Shown piece after piece: positions 33,402-42,356 of a stretch of 64,000 nt of DNA. This DNA is from an uncultured Bacilli bacterium (GTDB taxonomy: Bacteria > Bacillota_I > Bacilli_A > RF39 > UBA660): assembly GCA_944332205.1 (NCBI GenBank), contig CALVJN010000002.1:1-64000 (forward strand). Direction: 5' to 3'. A program made the position numbers and the translations under genes. Under the pieces are notes generated by a model that was not told where the DNA came from, ran no database searches, and saw only the letters and a list, made by a program, of their open reading frames with translations. Position 1 is the stretch's first letter. Every line of letters starts with the position of its first letter.

Positions 33402-34403
33402 TTATTTTTTTCTTATTATAAGTCGATGTTGTCGCTTCTTATCACTATTAATTTTCCTAAAACATTTAGAAACAATATTCTCGTTAACAGAATTGTTTGG
33501 ATATTTTAACAGATATTTTTTATTTTCAATTTGACTATGAAATTGATAGTTAAGTTCTTGTAGAGTTTCTTCATCCATAAACATAAAAGCTGCACGTAAT
33601 AAACATTGCTTCAATATAGAATTAGCTATATTTTTAGGATTAGAAAAATTTTTATTATCCATATCGAGTATTTTTATAATCTGTGAGAAAGCTATTTTTG
33701 TACCATAATCATTTTTAGCTTTTTCATATTCTTCTTCATTCATAGAAAAAATATTAGCGATCATACTTGATTCTAAACATAAAGTATCAGGTATTTCGAA
33801 GTTTAAACTAATTAAACTCTCTTCAATACTTGGAATACTATATGAAAGGTTATATTTAGTGGATAACAAATAAGGAAATACATACTCATCTTGACTATCT
33901 AAACAAAATTGTTGTAATAAAAATAAATAAGAATTTAAAAAGTCTCTTTCAAGACTTTTATCCAACTCATTTTTTGCAATAATATTTTGTAAGATTTCTT
34001 CTTCTGGCTCGTCTAAATATTTTTCTATAGACTGCAAAATTGTAGGGTTTTCTTTATACTTAAAATAAAATTTATTAAAAATTCTAAGAAAAATTCTATC
34101 ATTATAGCTTTGGTTTAATACCTCTTTATAATTTTCAGAAAAATTTTCTGACTTTTTTTTCTTTATTAAATAGAACATCATTGCGATAATTTTATCGCTA
34201 CTTAGCAATTTATTTTGTAATAATTCATTTTCTACTTCAACACTTATTTTTAAATATTCAATTGTTTTTTTGTATTCTTCTGTTTCTTTTTTGCCATTAA
34301 TTTCCAAGTTAAATAACTTTATATATAATGTTTCTATCGAAGCAGCTATTTCTGTTATAAAATCAATAAACTCAATATCTATTTTTTCTAAATCATTGTT
34401 CAT
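33402..34403 (-). CDS. Hypothetical helical protein
   Basis: A 333-residue protein that I do not recognise. It appears all-helical, rich in Glu, Lys, Leu, Ile and Asn, with no signal peptide or membrane helix, and ends in a very basic tail (SDKKRQHRLIIRKK) that could bind nucleic acid or membranes. It is flanked by the ileS T-box downstream and the SUF genes upstream with gaps on both sides, so it is probably a single transcription unit. Base composition is like its neighbours. Confidence 0.55.
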   Translation of the reverse strand: MNNDLEKIDIEFIDFITEIAASIETLYIKLFNLEINGKKETEEYKKTIEYLKISVEVENELLQNKLLSSDKIIAMMFYLIKKKKSENFSENYKEVLNQSYNDRIFLRIFNKFYFKYKENPTILQSIEKYLDEPEEEILQNIIAKNELDKSLERDFLNSYLFLLQQFCLDSQDEYVFPYLLSTKYNLSYSIPSIEESLISLNFEIPDTLCLESSMIANIFSMNEEEYEKAKNDYGTKIAFSQIIKILDMDNKNFSNPKNIANSILKQCLLRAAFMFMDEETLQELNYQFHSQIENKKYLLKYPNNSVNENIVSKCFRKINSDKKRQHRLIIRKK

Positions 34404-34536
34404 GTTTTATCACCCCAATTTTATTAAATTATTAATCCCCTATACCAAAATTAATTGGGGTTATTTTACCATGTTTCTATTGAAAGGTCAAACACAAACA
34501 AATTTTTAAAAATTTGAATTGTTCAATTCTTGACAT

Positions 34537-35454
34537 TCATCTTAAAAAACCATTAATTATTTTTTCTTCTGCTTCTTTAGCTGTTAATCCTAATGTCATT
34601 AGTTTAATAAATTGATCACCAGCAATTTTACCTATGCTCGCTTCATGTATCAAATTTGCATCAATATTTTTGGCAAAAATTTCTGGTATAGATTTAACTT
34701 GTCCATTATCTTTAATAATTGCATCACATTCAACATGTCCATAACATGATGAATGTCCAATAAGATTAGAAATAAATTCTTGATATGAATTATCTTCTGC
34801 TACCGATCTAGAAGTCACATGAACACTTGAATTTTCGCCTAAAAGATCAACTAAAAAATCTGTTTTAGCATATTGATTATTATTAGTAAGAATTTTTTCA
34901 TTTATAATTAAAGTAGCATTATCGTACAATGTTGCTTTTGTTTTTCTTAATGTATTATCTACTCCTTTTAATTGTGCAGAATCAATTAGCATATAAGAAT
35001 TTTTTTTCATAATGATTTCTGTTGTAGGGTTAAGTATTTTTTTTGCAGTACCTATTCCTTTTCCATAATGTTTTTCAACATACTTTACTTTAGAGTTTTC
35101 TTCTAAAAAAAATCGATGGATTCCATCATGTTCTGAATTATTACATGAATCATTATGAATTGCACAACCAGAAATAATTGTAATGTTAGAATTTTTTCCA
35201 ATATGAAAATCATTATATACTATATCTTTAAGACCGCTTTCTGTGATGATAACTGGTATATTAATAATTCCAAATAAAGTATCATCTTTAACATATATAT
35301 CAATTCCTGTACCATCTTCTTTTGTCTCTATATTTATATATTGACTTATTTTTCTATCAACACATTTTCCGTTTTTTCGAATATTATATGCATCTATTTT
35401 ATTAAATTTTTCCGGTATTACTTCTTCTAATAAAGCTATATCACTACTATTCAT
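34537..35454 (-). CDS. SufB/SufD family Fe-S scaffold protein
   Basis: A 305-residue protein with the right-handed beta-helix pattern of the SufB/SufD core (alternating short strands such as SNITIISGCAIHND, NSYMLIDSAQLKG, SSVHVTSRSVAEDNS, SSCYGHVECDAIIKD, and the family ending AGDQFIKLMTLGLTAKEAEEKIINGFL). It is shorter than classic SufB. It would form the scaffold with SufC for Fe-S cluster assembly. Cys residues at CAIHND and SSCYGHVEC could hold cluster. The ATG at 35454 is preferred (AGGAG upstream); it overlaps the sufC end. No cysteine desulfurase or SufU is next to it. Confidence 0.85.
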   Translation of the reverse strand: MNSSDIALLEEVIPEKFNKIDAYNIRKNGKCVDRKISQYINIETKEDGTGIDIYVKDDTLFGIINIPVIITESGLKDIVYNDFHIGKNSNITIISGCAIHNDSCNNSEHDGIHRFFLEENSKVKYVEKHYGKGIGTAKKILNPTTEIIMKKNSYMLIDSAQLKGVDNTLRKTKATLYDNATLIINEKILTNNNQYAKTDFLVDLLGENSSVHVTSRSVAEDNSYQEFISNLIGHSSCYGHVECDAIIKDNGQVKSIPEIFAKNIDANLIHEASIGKIAGDQFIKLMTLGLTAKEAEEKIINGFLR

Positions 35455-36160
35455 TAAAATCATCTCCTAAACAACATCTTTTTATATTTAGAATTCCAGA
35501 AACAAAATCATCTTTAGTAGTTACCTTTGTAATTTTACCAGAATCTATTAAAATAATCATATCTGCTATATTTAGTATTCTTTCTTGATGAGAAATAACT
35601 AATGAAGTAGTACCTAAATTTTCATGCAGTTCTTTAAAAATGTTAATTAAATTTTTAAAGCTCCATAAATCAATTCCAGCTTCTGGTTCATCAAAAATAG
35701 CAAATTTAGGTTTTTTGGCTAGAATTGTTGCTATTTCAATTCTTTTTAATTCACCACCAGATAGTGATTTGTTAATTTCTCTATCTACATATTCTAAAGC
35801 GCATAATCCAACTTTAGATAATATATTGCAAGCATCTTCTTTAGTAAGATTAGTTTTTGATGCAATGCTTAATAAGTCATAAACTGTTATGCCTTTAAAA
35901 TGTACTGGTTGTTGGAAAGCAAAGCCTATTCCTAATTTTGCTCTTTCATCAATTTCCATATTTGTTATATCTTTACCATTGAAAATAACTTTTCCAGAAT
36001 CTGGCTTTTCTATTCCCATAATAATTTTGGCTAACGTTGATTTTCCGCTTCCATTTGGTCCAGTAATCACATAAAATTTACCATTATCTAATTTCAAATT
36101 AATGTCATCTAAAATTTTTTTATTTTCTCTAGAAAAACAAATATTTTTTAATTCTAACAA
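35447..36160 (-). CDS. sufC: Fe-S cluster assembly ATPase SufC
   Basis: An ABC-family ATPase without membrane partner, the motor of the SUF machine. Walker A GPNGSGKSTLAKIIMG near residues 30-45, signature LSGGELKRIEIATILAKKP and Walker B FAIFDEPEAGID, with the SufC-specific EPEAGID. Translation probably begins at the TTG at 36160 (protein start M-LELKNICFS, eight bases after AAAAGGG); a further ATG nine bases upstream lies on top of that site. About 237 residues. Overlaps the SufB/D-like gene by eight bases, so the two are coupled. Confidence 0.93.
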   Translation of the reverse strand: MLELKNICFSRENKKILDDINLKLDNGKFYVITGPNGSGKSTLAKIIMGIEKPDSGKVIFNGKDITNMEIDERAKLGIGFAFQQPVHFKGITVYDLLSIASKTNLTKEDACNILSKVGLCALEYVDREINKSLSGGELKRIEIATILAKKPKFAIFDEPEAGIDLWSFKNLINIFKELHENLGTTSLVISHQERILNIADMIILIDSGKITKVTTKDDFVSGILNIKRCCLGDDFNE

Positions 36161-36183
36161 ATCAATCATCCCTTTTAATATTA

Positions 36184-36864
36184 TCATCTATTACTTTTTC
36201 TATGTTTAAATAAATATGATGGTCTGTGTCCACCACCAGTTTTCATTTTATCAGTTTTTTCTACTTTATCTGCAATAATTCTTCTAAATGCTGGATCTAA
36301 ACTTTTTTTTACCTAAAATAACTTCATAGACCATTTGTAATTCTCCTATGTCTTTTCTTTTAATGTCTTCTTAATTTTAAATCTTATTCTTTCTTCACCA
36401 TTATCGAGTGTAACAAAAATTTCTTTTTCATCTTCGAGCACAGAAACGTTAAACAATAAATCTTTTTTTGAAATTTTATTGTTTAATTTGTTTTTATCAA
36501 TTAATGCCATGTATGAAACAGATACAATTCTCATTCTAGGATCTCTTTTAGGATTACCCAAAGTATAAAGTTGCTCAATATAAATATCTTTAATGTTAGC
36601 GTCATTTTCTAAGATTTTTTTTGCAGCATCTTCAATTGCTTTTTCTATTCCAACAAATCCACCTGGAAGGCACTATTTATCTTTAAAAGGATATTTATCT
36701 CTTTTAACAAATAATATACTAAAATGTTTTTTATTAAACTTTCTATAATTATTACTTACTTCATCTGATAAGCTAAAAGTTAAAATATCTGTTGTTATTG
36801 ATAATTTTTCAATTTTGCTCGAATCATATACTTTTAAAAATTCTTCTTCACTATTAAATTCCAT
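36184..36864 (-). pseudogene. NrtR-like Nudix/winged-helix regulator, broken
   Basis: Three fragments together rebuild a protein of about 226 residues like NrtR, the Nudix-domain regulator of NAD metabolism. Fragment one (36673-36864) ends FVKRDKYPFKDK, then an in-frame TAG stands where a Trp precedes CLPGGF; the frame then continues through the Nudix region (GGFVGIEKAIEDAAKKIL, IEQLYTLGNPKRDPRMR) to 36346. Near 36350 the frame shifts, giving DIGELQMVYEVILG, and at an eight-A tract (about 36303-36310) it shifts again to LDPAFRRIIADKVEKTDKM and GGGHRPSYLFKHR, the usual C-terminal winged helix. Lesions: one nonsense codon and two frameshifts. It follows intact pncC by 11 bases. Confidence 0.8.
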
Positions 36865-36875
36865 ATTATACTCCT

Positions 36876-37346
36876 TTAATTAGATAAAATAGATAATAAC
36901 ATTTTTTCTGTCTCTTTAACAATATATTTTTTGTTTTTTATACGACTTTTAGCAATTGTTTTTAAAACATTATCATAATATATATCATTATCTTTATCAT
37001 ATATACTTACATAAATATTATCATCACTATCTGAATAATTATTTAAATCTGGCTTATTAATTTTTCCAGTAACACCAATTCCATAATTAGAATTTGCAAA
37101 TAAAGAAATATTTTTTGCCATATCATGTGCTACTTCTATACTATAAACAGTATATTTTTCGATTAATTTTTTATCTACACCCATTTTTATTTTAAATTCA
37201 TTTGAATAAGTAACTGCAGAAAATTTTAATACCATACTAGCATCAGAAATATCGGTAATGGAACTTGCCACTAAACCACCAGTACATGATTCCATTGTAC
37301 TTATTGTCTTATTTTTATTTTTTAACATTTTTATTATTTTTTTCAT
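36876..37346 (-). CDS. pncC: CinA C-terminal domain / nicotinamide-nucleotide amidase
   Basis: A 156-residue protein of the CinA C-terminal (PncC) family, which deamidates NMN to nicotinate mononucleotide in NAD recycling. MESCTGGLVASSITDIS near residues 19-35 is the family signature with the Ser-Cys-Thr-Gly-Gly motif; AVTYSNEFKIKMGV, YTVYSIEVAHDMAK and YGIGVTGKINKPDLNN follow the family order. Length is typical for the stand-alone domain. It is open from start to stop, although it sits between two broken genes of the same pathway, so it may be losing its purpose. Confidence 0.82.
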   Translation of the reverse strand: MKKIIKMLKNKNKTISTMESCTGGLVASSITDISDASMVLKFSAVTYSNEFKIKMGVDKKLIEKYTVYSIEVAHDMAKNISLFANSNYGIGVTGKINKPDLNNYSDSDDNIYVSIYDKDNDIYYDNVLKTIAKSRIKNKKYIVKETEKMLLSILSN

Positions 37347-37418
37347 ATATTCTCCCTCAACAAAGAATTTAGTTATTAATATTGTATCATAGTTTTCATA
37401 TTTTTATAAAAATTATAA

Positions 37419-38082
37419 TTAATTACTTATTCTAGAAAGGTTTGATTTCACTAGTTTTTTAGGAGTATCCATATTTTTATGTTTATTTATTAAATCTTGT
37501 TTTACTTTTTTTAATTCTTCACTTAAATCTACGTAATACTCACTTGGTTTTACAATTCTTGTTACTTCTAGATATAAAGAGTTAACTTCTCTTTCACAAT
37601 AACTTCTTTTTTCTTCAAGACTAGGATTAGTATACACTAAATTGCCATCTTCAAATATTGGGACTTGTAGTGGTCTAACTTCGTAATTTACTAAAGATTT
37701 TTGCTTTCATTCTTCACTTTCATGTATTAAAATATAAAAATTTTCAAGAATTGTTTCTGATAATCATGTAATTACATCTCCTAGAGCATATCCAGTTTTT
37801 TTGTCATAAAAACGATATACTTTTTTATAACCTGGATTTGTAGTCTTTACAGTATCATTACTTACTTTTATTCTAGGTTCTATTTCTATTTCTTTTTCTA
37901 CTGCAACAAGTTTATATACTCCACCTACACGTTCTTTGGATGCTGCAATATTATCATCTTGAAATTTTAAATTTTTTAAATATTCTAAAAAATCTTCATT
38001 AAAATTTCCTAAGCTTTTCAAATATTCAATATCATCATCACTAAACTTAAAGTTTTTAATAAAGTAAATAGCTTCATTTTTT
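37419..38082 (-). pseudogene. pncB: Nicotinate phosphoribosyltransferase, decayed remnant
   Basis: Remains of pncB, the enzyme that makes nicotinate mononucleotide from nicotinate. An N-terminal piece (FIKNFKFSDDDIEYLKSLG, FLEYLKNLKF) is joined directly to C-terminal family sequence (GGVYKLVAVEKE, TTNPGYKKVYRFYDKKTG, YEVRPLQVPIFEDGNLVY, REVNSLYLEV), so the central catalytic part, more than 200 codons, is deleted. The first codons are also missing, with a TAA just upstream. Two in-frame TGA codons follow (after GDVIT and after ESEE); the second stands at a position that is Trp in relatives. Only about 220 of roughly 480 codons remain. Confidence 0.82.
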
Positions 38083-38111
38083 TATCATTTCGTTAAAAAC
38101 TAATTTAAAAA

Positions 38112-38143
38112 AATATCAACTGTTTAGATTTACAATTGATATT
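38112..38143 (-). terminator. Terminator after the GH25 lysozyme gene
   Basis: AATATCAA and TTGATATT form an eight-base-pair stem around a 16-base loop, followed on the minus strand by TTTTTTTAAATTAG. It lies about 15 bases past the stop of the GH25 gene. Confidence 0.65.
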
Positions 38144-38157
38144 AAGTAGTTTTAAAA

Positions 38158-39333
38158 TTATTTATTATAATAAAAATTAACATCAACATTTCCATTTATA
38201 CCAGGTATTTCTCCAACATTTGTAAATTGCCACATTGTTTTGTTTCCTTGATAAGTTGTATTTTCTGTATAATGTGCTAACCATATATCATGTTTTAGAT
38301 CCCAAACATTCTCTAAATAGTTTTTACTGCTATATAATATTGTTTTATAATTTTCATCTTTTATTTTTTCTAAAAATGTATTTGCTAACAAATTAAGCTC
38401 ATAAAAATTAATATTAAACTCTTTAAACAATGACCAACATTCCCAATCAAAAGCTATAGGTAAATCCAATTCATAATCTTTTAATGCGTCAACAACCCAT
38501 AACGCTTGTTCAAAAGCTTCTTTTTCATCTCTTGCATATGAAAAATAATAAACTCCAACTTTTATGTCATTTTCTTTTGCTTCTTTAATATTTTTTTCAA
38601 AGTAAGAATCAATCTTTGATCCTTTACCAATATCTATTTGAGTACCTAATCTTATCATTGCAAAATTTATTCCATTTTCTTTTACTTTTTTCCAATTAAT
38701 TTCCCCTTGCCATTTTGAAACATCTATCATTAACGATGCGTTTTCTGGTAATCTACTTTTTATTTCTGAAAAAGACAATTTATTTTTTTGTGAACTTGAA
38801 ATATTTTCTTCTACTACTTTCAATGTAAATGGATATTCACTAATATTTCCACTTTCATCTTCTACTTTATAAGTTAATTTATATTCATTAGGTTTGTTAA
38901 TATCATATTCACCCATTACACTACATTTGGGATTTTTAGTATAATTGTCACCGCAAAATATTACATCTTCTAAATTAAAATTAGTACCAATGACATAAGT
39001 ATAAATTTTAGATACACTAGCGTATGGTTTTACATTATCAATTATTTCAATATCAAAATTACCTTTATATTTTTCATCATTTATGCAATATTCAAATTCG
39101 ACATTTTCTTTACCAATTTTAGTTGTATCTATTTTATAATCTTCAATTAATGTTCCATTTTTTATTGAAACCAAATCACTTAACATAACAGATGAATATA
39201 CTTCTATTTCTTTTTTTTTCGAAATCTTATAATCTTTTGAATTATCATTAATTACTTTAAATAATATAAACAGTGTAAATAATAAAATAGATAATACAAC
39301 AAGAATTAATAAAATAATTTTTTTATTTTTCAT
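38158..39333 (-). CDS. Membrane-anchored GH25 muramidase with Ig-like domains
   Basis: A 391-residue wall hydrolase. A membrane anchor lies at residues 4-26; then a beta-rich region with two Ig-like/DUF5011-type repeats (NVKPYASVSKIYTYVIGTNF, LTYKVEDESGNISEYPFTLK); then a C-terminal GH25 lysozyme domain starting MIDVSKWQGEINWKKVKENG and carrying the catalytic acidic pair in LPIAFDWECW. GH25 enzymes cleave the MurNAc-GlcNAc bond. The ATG at 39333 is chosen for the AGGAGG site just upstream. It probably acts on the cell's own wall from the outer membrane face. Lies directly after gltX with a weak terminator between. Confidence 0.9.
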   Translation of the reverse strand: MKNKKIILLILVVLSILLFTLFILFKVINDNSKDYKISKKKEIEVYSSVMLSDLVSIKNGTLIEDYKIDTTKIGKENVEFEYCINDEKYKGNFDIEIIDNVKPYASVSKIYTYVIGTNFNLEDVIFCGDNYTKNPKCSVMGEYDINKPNEYKLTYKVEDESGNISEYPFTLKVVEENISSSQKNKLSFSEIKSRLPENASLMIDVSKWQGEINWKKVKENGINFAMIRLGTQIDIGKGSKIDSYFEKNIKEAKENDIKVGVYYFSYARDEKEAFEQALWVVDALKDYELDLPIAFDWECWSLFKEFNINFYELNLLANTFLEKIKDENYKTILYSSKNYLENVWDLKHDIWLAHYTENTTYQGNKTMWQFTNVGEIPGINGNVDVNFYYNK

Positions 39334-39349
39334 AAATCCTCCTATATAG

Positions 39350-39369
39350 AAAAAGAAGATATACATCTT
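39350..39369 (-). terminator. Weak terminator after gltX
   Basis: AAGAT - GTAT - ATCTT followed by CTTTTTC on the minus strand, just past the gltX stop. The stem is short, so partial read-through into the GH25 gene is likely. Confidence 0.5.
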
Positions 39370-39371
39370 TT

Positions 39372-41033
39372 TTATTTATTTATTATTAAATTAAATCTAT
39401 TTACTACTCTTTCTTTCCCAAATAATTTCATTATTTGATATAAATTAGGAGTCATAGAACATGATGTAAGTGCTACTCTTAACACCATACTTACATCTCC
39501 AACATGTCCTTTATAATTATCTGGATTTTCTTTATACTCTTTTACTTCTTTAGCATATCCTAGTTCGTTAGATAATTCTTTTACTTTTTCAAACCATGTT
39601 TGTTCATCATCTTCATAATTATAATATTTATCAATATATATAGTTAAGATTTTTTTAATTTCTTCAATATCATTAATTGTTTGAAATTGGTAATTAATTT
39701 CTTTATTAAAAAATTCATCAAACATATACCAAGTATAATTTTTTATATCAGAAAAGCTTGTATAATCTTTTCTTGGTTTTTTTATTGTACGTTCAATATT
39801 AAACATTGATATGCTATAATCTTTATATTTTTTTAATATATTATAAAATTCTTTATCAAATTCTTCAGTATATTTTAAAGCTCTGTTATATACTTCTTCT
39901 GCAGATAGTCTGCTAATATAATTTCTTGAAATGTTAATTAATTTTTCAAGATCAAAAAGTGAACCACTAGCACTCATTTTATTAAAACTAAATTTAAAAT
40001 CATTAATTGATGCAGTTGGATTTTGATTAAGCCATTCTTCAAAGTTAGAGTTTCCAATAGTCATAAGATATAATTTAACTGCTTCTACTGGTATTCCTTT
40101 TTCATGATAATAGCTAACTGCAGCTTCTTTGTCTTTACGTTTAGATAGTTTTCTTTTAGCACCAGTTTCTTCATCTATTTTCATTACTAAGCCAAGATGA
40201 GCATACTTAGGTAATTCAAACCCCAAAATGTTAAATAATTGTATATGTACAGGTACTGATGATAGCCATTCTTCTCCTCTTAAAACATGTGTAGTTCTCA
40301 TTAAGTGATCATCAATAGCATGGGCAAAATGATATATAGGAAGTCCATCACTTTTTATTAAAACAACATCCAAATCATTTTCTGGAAAAATTATTTTCCC
40401 TCTTACTAAATCATTAAACACAATTTTATTTTCATAGTTACCTGGTGACTTAAGTCTAATTATATAAGGTTCTTTATTTTTTATTCTTCTAGCACGTTCT
40501 TCGTTAGATAAATCGCGACATTTAGCAAAAGAACCATAATAACCGATTCTTTCCTTATTTAACTCTTGTAAATTTCTTGTTTCATCAAGTTCTTCTGGAG
40601 TACAAAAACATGGATAAGCTAATCCTCTTTCAATTAAACTTTTAGCAAAGCATTCATATATTTCTTTTCTTTCGCTTTGGATATATGGTCCATAATTTCC
40701 TATTTGCTCATGTTCTCCAATAACACCTTCATCAATTTTTATATCAAAGTTTTTAAGATCATTTACTATACCTTGAATACCATTTTCAACACTTCTTTTC
40801 TGATCAGTATCTTCAATACGTAAATAAAAAACACCATCTGTTTCATCAGGTATCTTTCTTTCTATCAGTGTAGTAAGTAAACTTCCCATGTGAACAAATC
40901 CTGTAGGAGATGGTGCAAATCTAGACACAACCGCTCCCTCTTTTAAATTTCTTTTAGGATACATTTTTTCATAATCTTCTACAGTTTTATTAATATTAGG
41001 ATAAATTAAATCTGCTAATTCTTTATTTGTCAT
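39372..41033 (-). CDS. gltX: Glutamyl-tRNA synthetase
   Basis: A 553-residue class I synthetase. RFAPSPTGFVHMGSL near residues 38-52 is the HIGH motif of GluRS, and RKLSKRKDKEAAVSYY is the KMSKS loop; LPIYHFAHAIDDHLM and HVLRGEEWLSS are GluRS-typical. It belongs to the longer GluRS form found in Clostridia-like genomes. A tRNA-Gln gene ends only 30 bases before its ATG on the same strand. If this lineage makes Gln-tRNA through GatCAB, this enzyme would charge both tRNA-Glu and tRNA-Gln; that is not decided here. Confidence 0.95.
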   Translation of the reverse strand: MTNKELADLIYPNINKTVEDYEKMYPKRNLKEGAVVSRFAPSPTGFVHMGSLLTTLIERKIPDETDGVFYLRIEDTDQKRSVENGIQGIVNDLKNFDIKIDEGVIGEHEQIGNYGPYIQSERKEIYECFAKSLIERGLAYPCFCTPEELDETRNLQELNKERIGYYGSFAKCRDLSNEERARRIKNKEPYIIRLKSPGNYENKIVFNDLVRGKIIFPENDLDVVLIKSDGLPIYHFAHAIDDHLMRTTHVLRGEEWLSSVPVHIQLFNILGFELPKYAHLGLVMKIDEETGAKRKLSKRKDKEAAVSYYHEKGIPVEAVKLYLMTIGNSNFEEWLNQNPTASINDFKFSFNKMSASGSLFDLEKLINISRNYISRLSAEEVYNRALKYTEEFDKEFYNILKKYKDYSISMFNIERTIKKPRKDYTSFSDIKNYTWYMFDEFFNKEINYQFQTINDIEEIKKILTIYIDKYYNYEDDEQTWFEKVKELSNELGYAKEVKEYKENPDNYKGHVGDVSMVLRVALTSCSMTPNLYQIMKLFGKERVVNRFNLIINK

Positions 41034-41063
41034 AAGAAAACCTACTTTCTACTAAAATCTATT

Positions 41064-41138
41064 TGGCTGCCCCAGCTAGATTCGAACTAGCGCATAATAG
41101 ATTCAGAGTCTACCGCCTTACCGCTTGGCTATGGGGCA
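41064..41138 (-). tRNA. tRNA-Gln (anticodon CTG)
   Basis: A 75-base cloverleaf on the minus strand: acceptor TGCCCCA/TGGGGCA, D arm with AGCCAAGCGGTAAGGC, anticodon stem GTAGA/TCTAT with loop CTCTGAA (anticodon CTG, reading CAG), T arm with GTTCGAATC, discriminator G and encoded CCA. The U1-A72 pair and D-arm sequence are typical of tRNA-Gln. It lies between metK and gltX. Confidence 0.93.
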
Positions 41139-41142
41139 ATGA

Positions 41143-41168
41143 ACATATATATAATATATATGTTTTTT
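41143..41168. other. AT palindrome between metK and tRNA-Gln
   Basis: ACATATATAT-A-ATATATATGT is a 21-base palindrome followed by six T on the plus strand. No plus-strand gene precedes it, so it is more likely a processing hairpin or coincidental than a terminator. Confidence 0.3.
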
Positions 41169-41200
41169 ATATTTTTTTCAATAAAATATTTAATTTAAAA

Positions 41201-42295
41201 CTAATTTTTTATTTTTTCCCAAGATAAATCTAAATCATTTCTTCCAAAATGTCCATAACAAGAAACAGATTTATAAATTGGTCTTTTTAAATTTAATTCA
41301 TCAATCATATTCTGAACTTTAAATGAAAAATTATTATTAATATATTTTTTTATTTCTTCAATACTAACTTTATTTGTTCCAAAAGTGTCTATAAATAATG
41401 AAATTGGTTCTTCTTTTCCAATCGCATAAGATACTTGTAATAAACATTTATCGCAATATTCATGTGCTACTATATTTTTGCAAACATATCTTGCATAATA
41501 AGCTCCTGTTCTATCGACTTTAGTTGGATCCTTACTACTTAAAGCACCGCCTCCAACTGGACAATATCCGCCATATGTATCACAAACTATTTTTCTTCCT
41601 GTCGTACCACTATCTGCAAATGGTCCACCTTTAATAAAAGAACCACTAGTGTTTATATATATATTTGTTTTATCATCTAACATATTTTCTGGAATTACAC
41701 TTTTAATAACCTTTTCGATAATAGCTTTTTCCATATATTCCTTATCTATATTTTCTTTGTGTTGGCAAGCAATTATAATTGTATCTACTCTTTTAGGTAC
41801 ATCATCTTGATATTCAATAGTAACCTGTGTTTTTCCATCTGGTAATATTCCTATTATTTCTTTATTCTTTCTAACTGTTGTCAATCTCAAGGCTAATTTA
41901 TTAGCAAAAGAAATTGCACTAGGCATATATTCTTCATTTTCATTAGTAGCATATCCAAACATAATTCCTTGATCACCTGCACAAATATTTTCCTTTTCTA
42001 CTGCATTTGAAATTTCTGATGATTGCTTACTAATCTTTGTTAAAACTTTAAATTCTTCTTCGTAACCTATTTCTTTTAATACATTTTTAGCAATTGACTG
42101 ATAATCCAATTCTGCTTTTGTATTTTCTTCACCATATATAAAAATCAAATCGTCTTTTATTGTAGTTTCTATTGCCATTTTACTATCAGAATCAATTTTT
42201 AATACTTCATCTAAAATAGTATCACTTATCAAATCACAAATTTTATCTGGGTGACCTTCTGTAACTGCTTCACTCGTAAAAAAATATTTATTCAT
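41201..42295 (-). CDS. metK: S-adenosylmethionine synthetase
   Basis: A 364-residue enzyme that makes SAM from methionine and ATP. It begins FTSEAVTEGHPDKICDLISD (catalytic HPDK), and carries CAGDQGIMFGYATNE, GGGALSSKDPTKVDRTGAYY and FIKGGPFADSGTTGRK, all classic MetK motifs. It is somewhat shorter than the usual 380-400 residues but keeps all core motifs. AAGGAG precedes the ATG. No SAM riboswitch is seen in the 50 bases upstream. A tRNA-Gln gene follows. Confidence 0.95.
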   Translation of the reverse strand: MNKYFFTSEAVTEGHPDKICDLISDTILDEVLKIDSDSKMAIETTIKDDLIFIYGEENTKAELDYQSIAKNVLKEIGYEEEFKVLTKISKQSSEISNAVEKENICAGDQGIMFGYATNENEEYMPSAISFANKLALRLTTVRKNKEIIGILPDGKTQVTIEYQDDVPKRVDTIIIACQHKENIDKEYMEKAIIEKVIKSVIPENMLDDKTNIYINTSGSFIKGGPFADSGTTGRKIVCDTYGGYCPVGGGALSSKDPTKVDRTGAYYARYVCKNIVAHEYCDKCLLQVSYAIGKEEPISLFIDTFGTNKVSIEEIKKYINNNFSFKVQNMIDELNLKRPIYKSVSCYGHFGRNDLDLSWEKIKN

Positions 42296-42330
42296 AAAAA
42301 CTCCTTAAAAATATTATTTACTATTCATTT

Positions 42331-42356
42331 TAATAATTAATAGCTATTAATTATTA
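42331..42356 (-). terminator. Palindrome overlapping the VanY-like stop, possible terminator
   Basis: A 26-base perfect palindrome (arms TAATAATTAATAG / CTATTAATTATTA) overlaps the stop codon of the carboxypeptidase gene. The following minus-strand tract is A/T mixed, not a T-run, so termination is uncertain. Confidence 0.4.

Noticed and set aside
36300-36312. Programmed frameshift at the A AAA AAG-like tract
   Set aside because: The same gene has an independent nonsense codon and another frameshift, so decay is the simpler reading.
36184-38082. Use of TGA (or TAG) as a Trp codon
   Set aside because: Stops at Trp positions occur only in genes that also have deletions and frameshifts; intact genes in the window use TGG and need no recoding.
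41143-41168. Plus-strand terminator
   Set aside because: No plus-strand transcription unit precedes it; kept only as an AT palindrome.
42296-42346. SAM riboswitch before metK
   Set aside because: Only about 50 bases lie between metK and the upstream gene, without S-box features.
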